A stretch of DNA of 64,000 nucleotides from Chloroflexota bacterium (GTDB lineage: Bacteria; Chloroflexota; JAJPGV01): assembly GCA_021325635.1 (NCBI GenBank), contig JAJPGV010000023.1, positions 62,001 to 126,000 of the forward strand, given 5' to 3'. Position 1 is the stretch's first letter. Each line of letters starts with the position of its first letter. A program made the translations under genes and the position numbers. The notes beneath the pieces are model-generated. The model searched no databases, had not been told where the DNA came from, and was given only the letters and a program-made list of their open reading frames with translations. Shown piece after piece: positions 32,977-41,005 of this stretch.

Positions 32977-34224
32977 ATGACCGCACAGTTTGGAAAGCAG
33001 CTGGGGGGCAAGCTTGCGGTGGCAGCGCTCCTGCTGGTGATGTCGGGCTGCGGCTCGGCTGCCCAGCCGGCCGTCTCAACTCCGTCGAAGCCCGCGTCGG
33101 CTAGCGTTCCCGTGTCGCCGGCCAGTCAGGCCTCCGCCGCGCCGGCCAGCGCTGCCTCGGCCAAGCCGCAGGCCTCGGCGCAGACGTCGGCCGCGGGCCA
33201 GCCGGCCAGCTGGGATCAGGTGCTGGCCGCGGCCAAGGCGGAGGGCCAGATTGTCATCCGCTCACAGTCCGGGCAGACGGTAGCCGACGCCCTGACGGTT
33301 GGCTTCAGCAAGGCCTACCCGGACATCAAGGTGGATTACAGCGGCGCCGGCGGCAGCGAAACCGTGACCAAGCTGGTGACCGAGCGTCAGGCCAACAGGT
33401 TCACTGTGGACGTGGGCCTGCACGGCACGACCACGCTGTTCGACATGATGAAGGCCGATGCGCTGGACCCGATCGCCCAATACCTGGTCGGCCCGCAAAC
33501 GCAGGAGCTCAGCAAGTGGATGGGCGGCAAGTACACCTATGCCGATGACGCCGGTAAGTACGTCATCATGCTCACCGCCGGCGTCAGCGTGCCCTTCATC
33601 TACAACCCCACGGTCGTTCCCAAGGCGGACTTCAAGTCCTGGAAGGATCTGCTCAACCCCAAGTACAAGGGCAAGCTGGCCATGTTCGATCCGATGGTGG
33701 CCGGCAATGGCACGGCCATGGCGCAGTTCCTGTACGTCACCCCTAGCCTGGGTAAGGACTATCTCCAGACTCTGTTCAGCCAACAGGGAGTCATCCTCTC
33801 GCGGGATGACCGCCAGCTGTCGGACTGGGTTGGCCGGAACCAGTACCCCATCGGGATCGCGGCGCAGGGCTTCGAAGCCCTCGCTCTCAAGAAGCAGGGC
33901 GTGCCGATCGATTTCATGAGCGCCGACCAGCTGCAGGAGGGATCCTTCCTCACCACCAGCTTCGGCAGCGTCGCGGTGATGAACAAGGCGCCCCATCCCA
34001 ATGCCGTGAAGGTCTACCTCAACTGGCTGCTCTCTAAGGAAGGCCAGGAGAGCTTGAGCAAGGCCTCAGGCTATCCGAGCCGCCGCACCGACGCCGATAC
34101 AAGCGGCCTCATTCCGGAGACCATTCCCACCGCCGGCAAGGACTACGTGGAGCTCAACAAGGAGTCCTACGTTCGCTCCCGCGCCGAAACGACGGACTTC
34201 CTGAAGACCGTCATCAAGCAGTAG
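32977..34224 (+). CDS. Iron/spermidine-type (AfuA-like) substrate-binding lipoprotein
   Basis: The 415-residue lipoprotein has a signal peptide with lipobox LLLVMSGCG. An Ala/Ser/Pro linker (about residues 25-75, SAAPASAASAKPQASAQTSA) is followed by an extracellular solute-binding family 1 fold. Features are AKAEGQIVIRSQSG, GFSKAYPDIKVDYSGAGGSE, WKDLLNPKYKGKLAMFDPMV and LNWLLSKEGQESLSKASGYP. AAGGGG lies six bases before ATG 32977. No permease or ATPase follows. It diverges from the NitT/TauT binding protein and shares its linker style. Ligand unknown; Fe(III), organic acids or polyamines are common in the family. Confidence 0.92.
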   Translation: MTAQFGKQLGGKLAVAALLLVMSGCGSAAQPAVSTPSKPASASVPVSPASQASAAPASAASAKPQASAQTSAAGQPASWDQVLAAAKAEGQIVIRSQSGQTVADALTVGFSKAYPDIKVDYSGAGGSETVTKLVTERQANRFTVDVGLHGTTTLFDMMKADALDPIAQYLVGPQTQELSKWMGGKYTYADDAGKYVIMLTAGVSVPFIYNPTVVPKADFKSWKDLLNPKYKGKLAMFDPMVAGNGTAMAQFLYVTPSLGKDYLQTLFSQQGVILSRDDRQLSDWVGRNQYPIGIAAQGFEALALKKQGVPIDFMSADQLQEGSFLTTSFGSVAVMNKAPHPNAVKVYLNWLLSKEGQESLSKASGYPSRRTDADTSGLIPETIPTAGKDYVELNKESYVRSRAETTDFLKTVIKQ

Positions 34225-34286
34225 TCAGCATCGTGCAGCGCGGGGCCTTGCGCCCCGCACCGGCCCCTCTGCCTGGGCCCTGCTCG

Positions 34287-35006
34287 CTAGAACCCGCGCA
34301 TGTGCAGGGTCAGGACGTAGGCCTTGCGCATCTCGTCCTGCAGCTCCGGGGTGGTGATGTAGCGGCTGACCGTCTTCATCGCCAGCTTGGCGTGATGGAC
34401 GTCGACGGAGGCATGCTCGATGGCGTTGGCCAGCGCCCGATCGAGGTCTTCGATGCCCAGCGCCGCGTACTCGCGCTTCAGGTCTTCGATCTCCCGCTGC
34501 AGCTTCTGCTGCGCCTCCGGCTGGATCTTCTCGCCTTCGCCTACCAGCGAGCAGCCAATAGCCACGGCCCAGTTGCCCTCGCGATGGGCGCGCGTCCGCC
34601 AGCACTGCCACAGCAGCATGTCCGGAGGCAGATCCTCCTTCTCCAGCTGGTCGATTTCCTCATCGGTAACGCCGAACGCGTTCGATTCCCAGCGCAGCAG
34701 CCGTGGATGGCTGGGTAGGCCGACGCCAACAGTCGTCTGTCCGCCCTCGTCGATCATCTTGCGCAGGTGCAGCCGGCGGATCTCCTTGTCGGGGCAGTTC
34801 AGGTACTTCTCGCCCACGAACTTGTGGTTCTGGTTGCCGTTGCCCACGTGCCGCTTCCGCTTGGCCGCGGCAATCTCTTCCTTGGTCTTGTAATGCGTCT
34901 GCGGCCGGTACAGACCGCCGCGCAGGTGGGTCTTGCGCAGCCCCTCCAATTCCTCGAGAAATTCCGCGGGCGGCACCGCCTCCGGAGCTCCAACGTCGAC
35001 TGCCAT
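34287..35006 (-). CDS. Conserved-looking hypothetical protein (239 residues)
   Basis: The 239-residue soluble protein is one I do not recognise. It is rich in charged residues and has a basic segment with YKTKEEIAAAKRKRHVGNGN. The middle has MLLWQCWRTRAHREGNWAVA and IGCSLVGEGEKIQPEAQQ. The C-terminal half is helical, with ALANAIEHASVDVHHAKLAM. There is no signal or membrane segment. Low-complexity shadow features are absent and codon composition suits a real gene. It stands alone, divergent from the frameshifted propeller gene (172-base gap). The three cysteines and several His residues do not form an obvious zinc motif. Confidence 0.75.
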   Translation of the reverse strand: MAVDVGAPEAVPPAEFLEELEGLRKTHLRGGLYRPQTHYKTKEEIAAAKRKRHVGNGNQNHKFVGEKYLNCPDKEIRRLHLRKMIDEGGQTTVGVGLPSHPRLLRWESNAFGVTDEEIDQLEKEDLPPDMLLWQCWRTRAHREGNWAVAIGCSLVGEGEKIQPEAQQKLQREIEDLKREYAALGIEDLDRALANAIEHASVDVHHAKLAMKTVSRYITTPELQDEMRKAYVLTLHMRGF

Positions 35007-35178
35007 GGCACTCCTCCGTTTCCCAGGATGGATGGCGCCTAGCTTACCTCAACCAATGAAAGCCGCACCTCACTCGTCGCCCTGTGGACACTCGGTTGCG
35101 AGCACAGACTCAACCCATCCGCTTACCGTGGCAATGTCTAATATTGAGCCAGTCATTCATCCCCTCAGGAGAGACCCC

Positions 35179-36289
35179 ATGACGGCCCTGCTTTCTGTTG
35201 GCGGTAATGTCTACAGCCGCACGGACGCACCCGCGGACGAGCTGTTTTTCGGCTCGGTCGATGGCGTGCTGCTGCTCCGGCGCAAGGATGGCGAATGGCG
35301 CGAGGAGCATCGCGCGCTGCAAGGCCTGCATGTCAGCTCACTGCTCGAAGAGCCCCGCAGTGGCCTCCTGTTTGCCGGAACCCATAATGGTGGGATCTAC
35401 GCCAGCGCCGACCATGGCCAGACCTGGGAACGCCGCGGCGGCATCGATCACGACGAGGTCTACTGCCTCGCTGCCAGCCAGGCCGGCGCCGAGACTCGCA
35501 TCTATGCCGGCACCGAGCCGGCTCATCTCTACCTCAGCACCGACCTGGGCCGAACCTGGACGGACCTGCCCGCCCTCACCCAGGTGCCGGGCACGGCGGA
35601 ATGGACCTTCCCGGCGCCGCCGCACGTTGCTCACGTCAAGCACATCGCCCCCGACCCGCAGACCCCGGACGTCCTGTACGTCTGCGTCGAGCAGGGCGCG
35701 CTGCTCAAGACCACCGACGCCGGCAAGAGCTGGCGCATCATCTTTGACGGATCGGCAACCGACGCCCACCGTCTGAACGTCACACTTTCGCGGCCCGACT
35801 GGCTCTACCTCTCGCGGGGCGACTGGTCCATCGGCGAGGAGGGCATTTATTTCAGCACGAATGACGGTGGCAGCTGGGCGCGCTTGAACGATCGATCGCT
35901 TGGCATCGGCTACCCCGACGCTACCGTCATCCATCCCGACCGGCCCGACCTGATCCTGTTCGCGGGCGCCACGGTGTCACCCGGCCAATGGGGCAAAGTT
36001 GGTGACCCAGGAACGCACGTGGCCCGGTCGCGAGACGCGGGCAAGAGCTGGCAGATCCTACCCGGTCTCCCGCCCAAAGGATCGCTCGGCAACGTCGAGG
36101 CCCTGGCCATGAACGTCTGGCCGGACGGTGGGCGTCTTCGGTGGCACGACCGATGGGGAGATTTTCTACACCGAGGATGAAGGCGACACCTGGACGACCA
36201 TCGCCAGCGGCCTGCCGGCTATTTCCAAGGCTGGCCACTGGACCTGGCGTGAGCGCAGCGCGCGCCGTGCCGCCGCTCTGGCCGGCTGA
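35179..36289 (+). pseudogene. Sialidase/BNR-repeat beta-propeller protein, frameshifted near the 3' end
   Basis: From ATG 35179 (AGGAGA upstream) the frame encodes 333 residues of BNR/Asp-box repeats: GIYASADHGQTWERRGG, LYLSTDLGRTWTDLPAL, LLKTTDAGKSWRII, GIYFSTNDGGSWARL and ARSRDAGKSWQILPG. After AMNVWPDGG it runs into a different, unrelated tail and stops at 36180. In the +1 frame from about 36128 the expected next blade continues (VGVFGGTTDGEIFYTEDEGD, then TWTTIASGLPAISKAGHW) to a stop at 36289. The frame is therefore broken around 36121-36130 by a one-base gain or two-base loss. It is either a real mutation or a sequencing error. The family resembles secreted or cytosolic WD40/YVTN propellers of unknown role. 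Confidence 0.85.
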
Positions 36290-36346
36290 CGCCGCTCATC
36301 CGCCAAACGTCCGTCATCTCGGCCGCCAACCGCGGCCGCCCGTGAC

Positions 36347-37867
36347 GTGAGCCGGCGCGGCCCCCTCGCCCTCGTCAGCACCGCTGAGATGCGCGAGCTG
36401 GAACAGGGATCGGTGAACTGCGGCGTGTCCTTGGAGCAGCTCATGGACAACGCCGGCCTGGCCATCGCACGCGCCGTCCACCAGCTCAATTCAGGCCCCG
36501 GCAAAGTGCTGGTGCTTGTCGGTCCCGGCAACAATGGGGGCGACGGGCTGGTATGCGCCGAGCACCTGCGCTCGTGGGGTTGGACGGTGTTCATCCACCT
36601 GGCTCCCGCTCGTGAGCGCGACCGCGAACGTTTTCCAGTGCTCGAGCGCGTGGATCCTGGGCCGATCCCTGCCGAGCGCGTCGACGTCGTCGTCGACGCG
36701 CTGCTGGGCACGGGAAACACGCGACCGCTTGAAGGCGCCATTGCTTCCGCCCTCGACGAGACGCGCGCCCGCCACGCCGCCGCACTGGTGGTGGCCGTGG
36801 ACCTGCCGAGCGGCGTGAACGGCGATAGCGGCGCGGCAGATCCGCGCACCCTCCCGGCGCGCCTGACGGTGACGCTCGGTTTGGCCAAGACCGGCCTGTA
36901 CCTCTATCCGGCCCATGAGCTGGCCGGCGAGATCCGTGTTGCCGACATCGGGATTCCCCGTTCGCTGACTCAGGGAGTCCATACGTGGCTGGGCGACGCG
37001 TCCGTGGCGCGCGCGGGGCTGCCCGCCCGTCCAGCCGACAGCCACAAGGGCACCTACGGCAAGCTGCTGGTCGTCGCCGGATCGGCCAGCTACTGCGGCG
37101 CCCCCTATCTTGCCGGGCTGGCCGCCGCTCGAGTGGGCGCGGGGCTCTTGCGGCTGGCGCTGCCCGAATCGGCCCATCGCGTCGTCGCCTCCAAATTCAC
37201 CGAAGGGACGTTCACTGCGCTGCCCGAGACCAGCGCCGGCTGGCTGGCCGCCGCCGCGCTGCCGCGCCTCCGCGAGCTCCTGGACGGCGGCTTCGACTGC
37301 CTGCTCGCCGGTCCCGGCCTGGGTCAGGATCCCGAGACGAGCCAGGTCCTCGATCACATCCTGCTCGGCGGCCTGGATCTGCCCGGCCGCGTCGTCCTCG
37401 ATGCCGATGCCCTCAACAACCTGGCTCGCCATCCCGACTGGCATGCCCGTTTGCCCCGCGGCTGCGTGCTTACCCCCCACCCGGCCGAGCTTGGCCGGCT
37501 GGCCGCGCTCCCCATCGAGCAGGTGATCGCCAACCGTTTCGAGCTGGCGCGTGAGAAAGCGCGAGAGTGGGGCCAGGTGATTGTCGCCAAGGGTGCGAAC
37601 ACGATCATCGCCGCGCCCGACGGCCGCGCCGTCATCGACCCCGGGGCCAATCCCCTGCTGGCCACAGCAGGAACAGGGGACGTGCTCGCCGGCACTATTG
37701 CCGGCCTGCTCACCCAGGGGATCGACGCTTGGGCCGGAGCCGTTGCCGGAACGTATGTGGCTTCGACCGCCGCCCGCCGCCTGATTCCTCAGTACGGCCG
37801 CTCGGGCATGATTGCCTCCGATCTGCACGCCCAGCTTCCCCTCGCCCTCAAGTCAATCAGCTCCTGA
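36347..37867 (+). CDS. nnrD: Bifunctional NAD(P)H-hydrate epimerase / ADP-dependent dehydratase
   Basis: The 506-residue fusion repairs hydrated NAD(P)H. The N-terminal NnrE (YjeF_N) domain (about 1-215) has QLMDNAGLAIA and VLVGPGNNGGDGLVCAEHL. The C-terminal NnrD (carbohydrate-kinase-like) domain (about 225-500) has GTYGKLLVVAGSASYCGAPY, LTPHPAELGRL and the catalytic/ATP motif NPLLATAGTGDVLAGTIAGL. The GTG start is assigned from domain alignment; no strong ribosome site is seen. It follows the broken propeller gene and precedes a CBS protein. The fused form is common in bacteria. Confidence 0.95.
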   Translation: MSRRGPLALVSTAEMRELEQGSVNCGVSLEQLMDNAGLAIARAVHQLNSGPGKVLVLVGPGNNGGDGLVCAEHLRSWGWTVFIHLAPARERDRERFPVLERVDPGPIPAERVDVVVDALLGTGNTRPLEGAIASALDETRARHAAALVVAVDLPSGVNGDSGAADPRTLPARLTVTLGLAKTGLYLYPAHELAGEIRVADIGIPRSLTQGVHTWLGDASVARAGLPARPADSHKGTYGKLLVVAGSASYCGAPYLAGLAAARVGAGLLRLALPESAHRVVASKFTEGTFTALPETSAGWLAAAALPRLRELLDGGFDCLLAGPGLGQDPETSQVLDHILLGGLDLPGRVVLDADALNNLARHPDWHARLPRGCVLTPHPAELGRLAALPIEQVIANRFELAREKAREWGQVIVAKGANTIIAAPDGRAVIDPGANPLLATAGTGDVLAGTIAGLLTQGIDAWAGAVAGTYVASTAARRLIPQYGRSGMIASDLHAQLPLALKSISS

Positions 37868-37907
37868 TCGGGGCGCCGCCCCTTCGGGCTCGGGATACCA
37901 TCAAGAC

Positions 37908-38363
37908 ATGAGGGTGACGGAGGTGATGACCAAGCCGGCGATCACCGTGCAGCCGGAGACGAGCGTCCAGGCGGTGGCGGCGCTGCTGCTGGAAAGTCAC
38001 GTCCGGGCGGTAGCCGTTGTCGATGGCAAGGGCAAGCTGCAGGGCATCGTGAGTGAGTCCGACCTGCTGGTGCGCAACGCCAAGCTGCACTTCCCTACCT
38101 ATCTCGGCATCCTCGATACGCTGCTGCCCGTTGGCGGCGATAGGAACCTGGAAGACGAGCTGCGCAAAGTGCTGGCGGTCACGGCTGGCGAGGTCATGAC
38201 CGCCGATGTCTTCACGGCCCGCCCCGGAGATGATTTGGGCGAGGTCATCCACGACATGCTGCAGCGACGAATCCACGCCGTGCCCGTCGTACGCGATGGC
38301 CGCGTCGAAGGCATGCTCTACCCTACGGACGTCCTGCGCCTGATCGTCGGAAGCGTCAGCTAG
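37908..38363 (+). CDS. CBS-domain pair protein
   Basis: The 151-residue protein is essentially two CBS motifs forming one Bateman module. The first (about 1-60) has VMTKPAITVQPETSVQAVAA and VVDGKGKLQGIVSESDLL. The second (about 95-150) has VMTADVFTARPGDDLGEVIH and VVRDGRVEGMLYPTDVLRLI. Such stand-alone modules sense adenine nucleotides and regulate partner proteins. A TACCAT -10-like box is six bases before the ATG, indicating a leaderless transcript. The partner is not evident. Confidence 0.92.
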   Translation: MRVTEVMTKPAITVQPETSVQAVAALLLESHVRAVAVVDGKGKLQGIVSESDLLVRNAKLHFPTYLGILDTLLPVGGDRNLEDELRKVLAVTAGEVMTADVFTARPGDDLGEVIHDMLQRRIHAVPVVRDGRVEGMLYPTDVLRLIVGSVS

Positions 38364-38398
38364 GATGTCTCGCCCCCGGCGCCGCAGCTGCCCGACGA

Positions 38399-38404
38399 TA
38401 TAAT
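38399..38404 (+). promoter_or_regulatory. Consensus -10 box of the arginine operon
   Basis: A perfect TATAAT at 38399-38404 lies nine bases upstream of the GTG of a 22-codon leader frame. Transcription would start within a few bases of that GTG, so the leader would be translated from a leaderless or nearly leaderless message. No convincing -35 TTGACA is seen at 17 bases. Confidence 0.6.
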
Positions 38405-38413
38405 TTGCCCCTC

Positions 38414-38482
38414 GTGACAGCGCCTTCATCGAGCGCAGGGCTGGCGGCCATTCCGGGCCTTGAGCATTACGCGCTCTCGTGA
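38414..38482 (+). CDS. 22-residue leader peptide coupled to argC
   Basis: GTG 38414 begins a 22-codon frame (MTAPSSSAGLAAIPGLEHYA then LS) that ends TGA at 38480-38482. The stop overlaps the argC GTG in the sequence GTGA, the arrangement of translationally coupled genes. It starts just after a consensus TATAAT. The peptide contains no arginine codons, so it is not a classical Arg attenuator. It more likely delivers ribosomes to argC, which has no Shine-Dalgarno of its own. It could be a chance frame; the promoter spacing and four-base overlap argue for translation. Confidence 0.5.
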   Translation: MTAPSSSAGLAAIPGLEHYALS

Positions 38483-39498
38483 ACGTAGGCATCATCGGCG
38501 TTACGGGTAACGCCGGCGCCGAGCTGGCGCGGCTGCTGCTGAGCCATCCCCAGTTCCGGCTGACCGAGGTCAGTGGCCGCTCGGAAGCCGGCAAGAAGCT
38601 GGCGGCAGTCTTTCCCTACCTGCACCAGTACGACCTGACGATCCAGTCCGAGATTGGCGAGGCCGACCTGTTCTTCTCCGCGCTGCCGCACAAGTCCTCC
38701 GCCGAGGTCTGCGCGCCATTGGTGAAACAGGGCAGGCGGGTGGTCGACCTGAGCGCGGATTTCCGCCTGCGCGATGTGGCAGTCTATGAGCAGACCTATG
38801 AGGTCCGGCATCCTCACCCCGACCTGCTCGGCACGGCCGTGTACGGCCTGCCGGAGCTGCGACAGGCGGAGATTGCGAACACGCGGCTGGTTGGCAACCC
38901 CGGCTGCTACCCGACAGCTTCGATCCTGGCGCTTGCTCCTGCCGTGTGCGCGGGGATCGCCGGCGAACGCATCATCATCGATGCCAAGTCTGGCGTCTCG
39001 GGCGCCGGCCGCACTCCAAGCCCGATCACCAATTACATCGAGATCAACGAGAACACGCATGCCTACGCGGTCGATGGCCATCGCCACGAGCCGGAGATCT
39101 GCCAGGAGCTGGACGCCATTCGCCCCGCTGGCAGCGGCCGTATGCAGCTGACGTTCATCCCGCACCTCGTGCCCATGACCCGCGGCATCCTGGCCAGCTG
39201 CTACACGCCCATGGTCAAGCCCATCGGCAAGCAGCAGCTTCTGGACCTCTACCGTGAGTTCTATGCCGGTAAGCCGTTCGTGCAGATCGTGGAACGCCCG
39301 CCCGAGACCAAGTGGACGTACGGCAATAACATGGTCTACCTCATGCCCCACGTGCACGAGCGCAGCGGCAACCTGCTGCTGATGGCCGTCGAAGACAACC
39401 TGGGCAAGGGCGCCGCCAGCCAGGCGATCCAGAACGCCAACATCATGTGCGGCCTTCCCGAAGACACCGGCCTGGCGCTGGGAGCGGTGTACCCATGA
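38479..39498 (+). CDS. argC: N-acetyl-gamma-glutamyl-phosphate reductase
   Basis: The 339-residue enzyme catalyses the NADPH-dependent third step of arginine biosynthesis. The NADP Rossmann motif is GIIGVTGNAGAEL. The catalytic Cys lies in VGNPGCYPTASIL. Other family segments are SGVSGAGRTPSP, PHLVPMTRGILA and DNLGKGAASQAIQNAN. GTG 38479 overlaps the leader stop. The argC stop itself overlaps the ATG of the following repeat-made frame (ATGA, 39495-39498). It is followed by argJ and argB, the acetyl-cycle block. Confidence 0.96.
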   Translation: MNVGIIGVTGNAGAELARLLLSHPQFRLTEVSGRSEAGKKLAAVFPYLHQYDLTIQSEIGEADLFFSALPHKSSAEVCAPLVKQGRRVVDLSADFRLRDVAVYEQTYEVRHPHPDLLGTAVYGLPELRQAEIANTRLVGNPGCYPTASILALAPAVCAGIAGERIIIDAKSGVSGAGRTPSPITNYIEINENTHAYAVDGHRHEPEICQELDAIRPAGSGRMQLTFIPHLVPMTRGILASCYTPMVKPIGKQQLLDLYREFYAGKPFVQIVERPPETKWTYGNNMVYLMPHVHERSGNLLLMAVEDNLGKGAASQAIQNANIMCGLPEDTGLALGAVYP

Positions 39499-39511
39499 CT
39501 GCGGTCATGGG
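39492..39511 (+). promoter_or_regulatory. Hairpin over the argC stop / next start
   Basis: CCCATGAC and GTCATGGG pair perfectly around a TGCG tetraloop. The stem contains the argC stop and the ATG of the next frame, so initiation there would need the ribosome arriving from argC to open it. Confidence 0.5.
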
Positions 39512-39797
39512 AGGGGTGAGGGGCCAGGGGCCGAGGGGCAGGGGACGCCGCACGGCTGACGGGACTGACTGCCGGTCCATGGTCGGCCGCGTGGCACTCG
39601 GCACTCGGCACTCGGCACCCGGCACTCGGCACTCGGCACTCCGCACCCGGCACTCCGCACTCCGCACCCGGCACTCCCCATGCACTCGGCACCCGGCACC
39701 CGGCACTCGGCACTCGGTACCCGGCACTCGGCACTCGGCACTCGGCACCCGGCACTCGGCACTGGCCGCTGCGGCCCCGCGGGGCCGCAGCGCATGA
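39495..39797 (+). CDS. Repeat-encoded 100-codon frame bridging argC and argJ
   Basis: ATG 39495 overlaps the argC stop as ATGA, and the frame's own stop (39795-39797) overlaps the first argJ ATG as ATGA, so it exactly bridges the two genes. About 57 codons come from a 7-bp tandem array and read as an imperfect 7-residue repeat (GTRHSAL / GTRHSAP). The array lacks stop codons in several frames, so openness alone is weak evidence. The overlaps at both ends are the real argument. It may serve as a coupling tract rather than make a functional protein. Confidence 0.4.
   Translation: MTAVMGGVRGQGPRGRGRRTADGTDCRSMVGRVALGTRHSAPGTRHSALRTRHSALRTRHSPCTRHPAPGTRHSVPGTRHSALGTRHSALAAAAPRGRSA
39511..39544 (+). 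repeat. Degenerate heptamer-like tract (GGNNAGG)
   Basis: Successive units GGTGAGG, GGCCAGG, GGCCGAGG and GGCAGG follow the argC stop hairpin. Unit style matches the tract between dnaK and dnaJ. Confidence 0.5.
39593..39763 (+). repeat. Tandem heptanucleotide array (CGGCACT/C)
   Basis: About 24 copies of a 7-bp unit (consensus CGGCACT or CGGCACC, occasional CCGCACT) run head to tail over 171 bases. There is one 4-base interruption (CCAT near 39677-39681). Because 7 is not a multiple of 3, every three units encode the same 7-residue period in each frame. It is not a CRISPR, since units are contiguous with no spacers. Confidence 0.9.
39767..39792. other. Perfect 26-bp palindrome directly before the argJ start
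   Basis: The two 13-base arms (CGCTGCGGCCCCG and its complement) pair without mismatch or loop, ending one base before the argJ ATG at 39794. There is no T-tract, so it is not a normal terminator. In RNA it would mask the ribosome landing site of argJ unless opened by translation from upstream. Confidence 0.75.
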
Positions 39798-40996
39798 TGC
39801 GGTCTGTCGCGGGCGGTCCGCTGGCGCCGCGCGGCTGGAAGGCCGCGGCGACCTGTGCGCACATCAAGGGCTCAACCGGGGACAAGCTCGACCTCGGGCT
39901 GCTGGCTTCCGACTTCGACTGCGCCGCGGCGGGCGTATTCACCCAGAACCAGGTGGTGGCGGCGCCGGTCATCTGGTGCCGCCGCCTCCTGCCGGGCACC
40001 AATATTCGCGCCATCGTGGTCGACAGCGGCAACGCCAATGCCTGCACCGGTGAGCAGGGCCTGCGCGACGCCGAGGCCATGGCCTCCGCTGCAGCGCAGC
40101 TGTTGGGTATCGATTCCAGCCAGGTGCTGGTCGCCTCCACAGGTGTCATCGGCATTCCCCTGCCTATGGACCGCGTCAGCGCAGGCATCCGTCAGCTCCG
40201 GCTCGGCGCTGACGCCGACGCCTTCAACGACGCCATCATGACCACCGATACCCGCCGCAAGCAAGCGGCGCTGGCATTCGACGTGGGCGGCCGGGAAGTA
40301 CGGGTGGGCGGTGTCACCAAGGGCGCGGCCATGATTCATCCCAACATGGCCACGATGCTGTGCTTCGTCACCAGCGACGCCGTGGTCGATCCGGCTGTCC
40401 TGCCGGGCGCGGTCAAGCATGCGGCCGCAGGTTCGTTCAATCTGCTGTCGGTCGACGGAGACCAGAGCACCAACGACACCTGTGTGGTGCTGTGCAATGG
40501 CGCTGCGGGCAATCCGATCATTCGTCCGGGATCTCCCGAGGCGCGATTGCTCGAGGAGGCCATCGACGAGGTGGCGCTGTCGCTGGCCAGGCACATGGCG
40601 GCGGACGCGGAAGGGGCGACCAAGGTCATCGAGGTGCGCGTAAGCGGCGCGGCCTCAGACGCGGAGGCTCACGCCGCGGCGCGCAAGATCGTCTCCTCCA
40701 ACCTCTTGAAGTGCGCCGTGCACGGTAACGATCCCAACTGGGGCCGCATCCTCATGGCCCTGGGCAACGCTCCGGCACAGCTGCAGGAAGATCGAGTGAG
40801 CGTGGCGCTGAACGGTTTGCGGCTGGTGGCCGGAGGGCGGACGACGGGCTTCGACCCAGCCGCGGCGTCGAAGGCCATGGACGCTCCACTGGTCATTATC
40901 GAAGTGGCGCTGGGTCTGGGCAGCGGGGCGGCGATGGCGCTCGGCTGCGATATGTCTGAGGAATACGTAACGCTGAACGCCGATTACACGACATAG
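39794..40996 (+). CDS. argJ: ArgJ, ornithine acetyltransferase / amino-acid acetyltransferase
   Basis: The 400-residue ArgJ recycles the acetyl group from N-acetylornithine to glutamate. It is an autoprocessing protein. The cleavage and nucleophile Thr lies in GAAMIHPNMATMLCFVTSD. Family segments include GGPLAPRGWKAAATCAHIKG, VDSGNANACTGEQG, VHGNDPNWGRILMALGN and the C-terminal EEYVTLNADYTT. The start is ATG 39794 (or 39797). In-frame starts inside the repeat array would add a low-complexity tail and are rejected. Whether it also makes acetylglutamate from acetyl-CoA cannot be judged. argB follows after nine bases. Confidence 0.95.
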   Translation: MMRSVAGGPLAPRGWKAAATCAHIKGSTGDKLDLGLLASDFDCAAAGVFTQNQVVAAPVIWCRRLLPGTNIRAIVVDSGNANACTGEQGLRDAEAMASAAAQLLGIDSSQVLVASTGVIGIPLPMDRVSAGIRQLRLGADADAFNDAIMTTDTRRKQAALAFDVGGREVRVGGVTKGAAMIHPNMATMLCFVTSDAVVDPAVLPGAVKHAAAGSFNLLSVDGDQSTNDTCVVLCNGAAGNPIIRPGSPEARLLEEAIDEVALSLARHMAADAEGATKVIEVRVSGAASDAEAHAAARKIVSSNLLKCAVHGNDPNWGRILMALGNAPAQLQEDRVSVALNGLRLVAGGRTTGFDPAAASKAMDAPLVIIEVALGLGSGAAMALGCDMSEEYVTLNADYTT

Positions 40997-41005
40997 GTAG
41001 CTGTA

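Noticed and set aside
39593-39763. CRISPR array
   Set aside because: Units are 7 bp and contiguous, with no spacers and no cas genes.
39336-40188. Minus-strand Cys/Val/Pro/Ser repeat frames over the heptamer array
   Set aside because: Any frame through a 7-bp repeat stays open and gives a 7-residue period; no start signals or overlaps support these.
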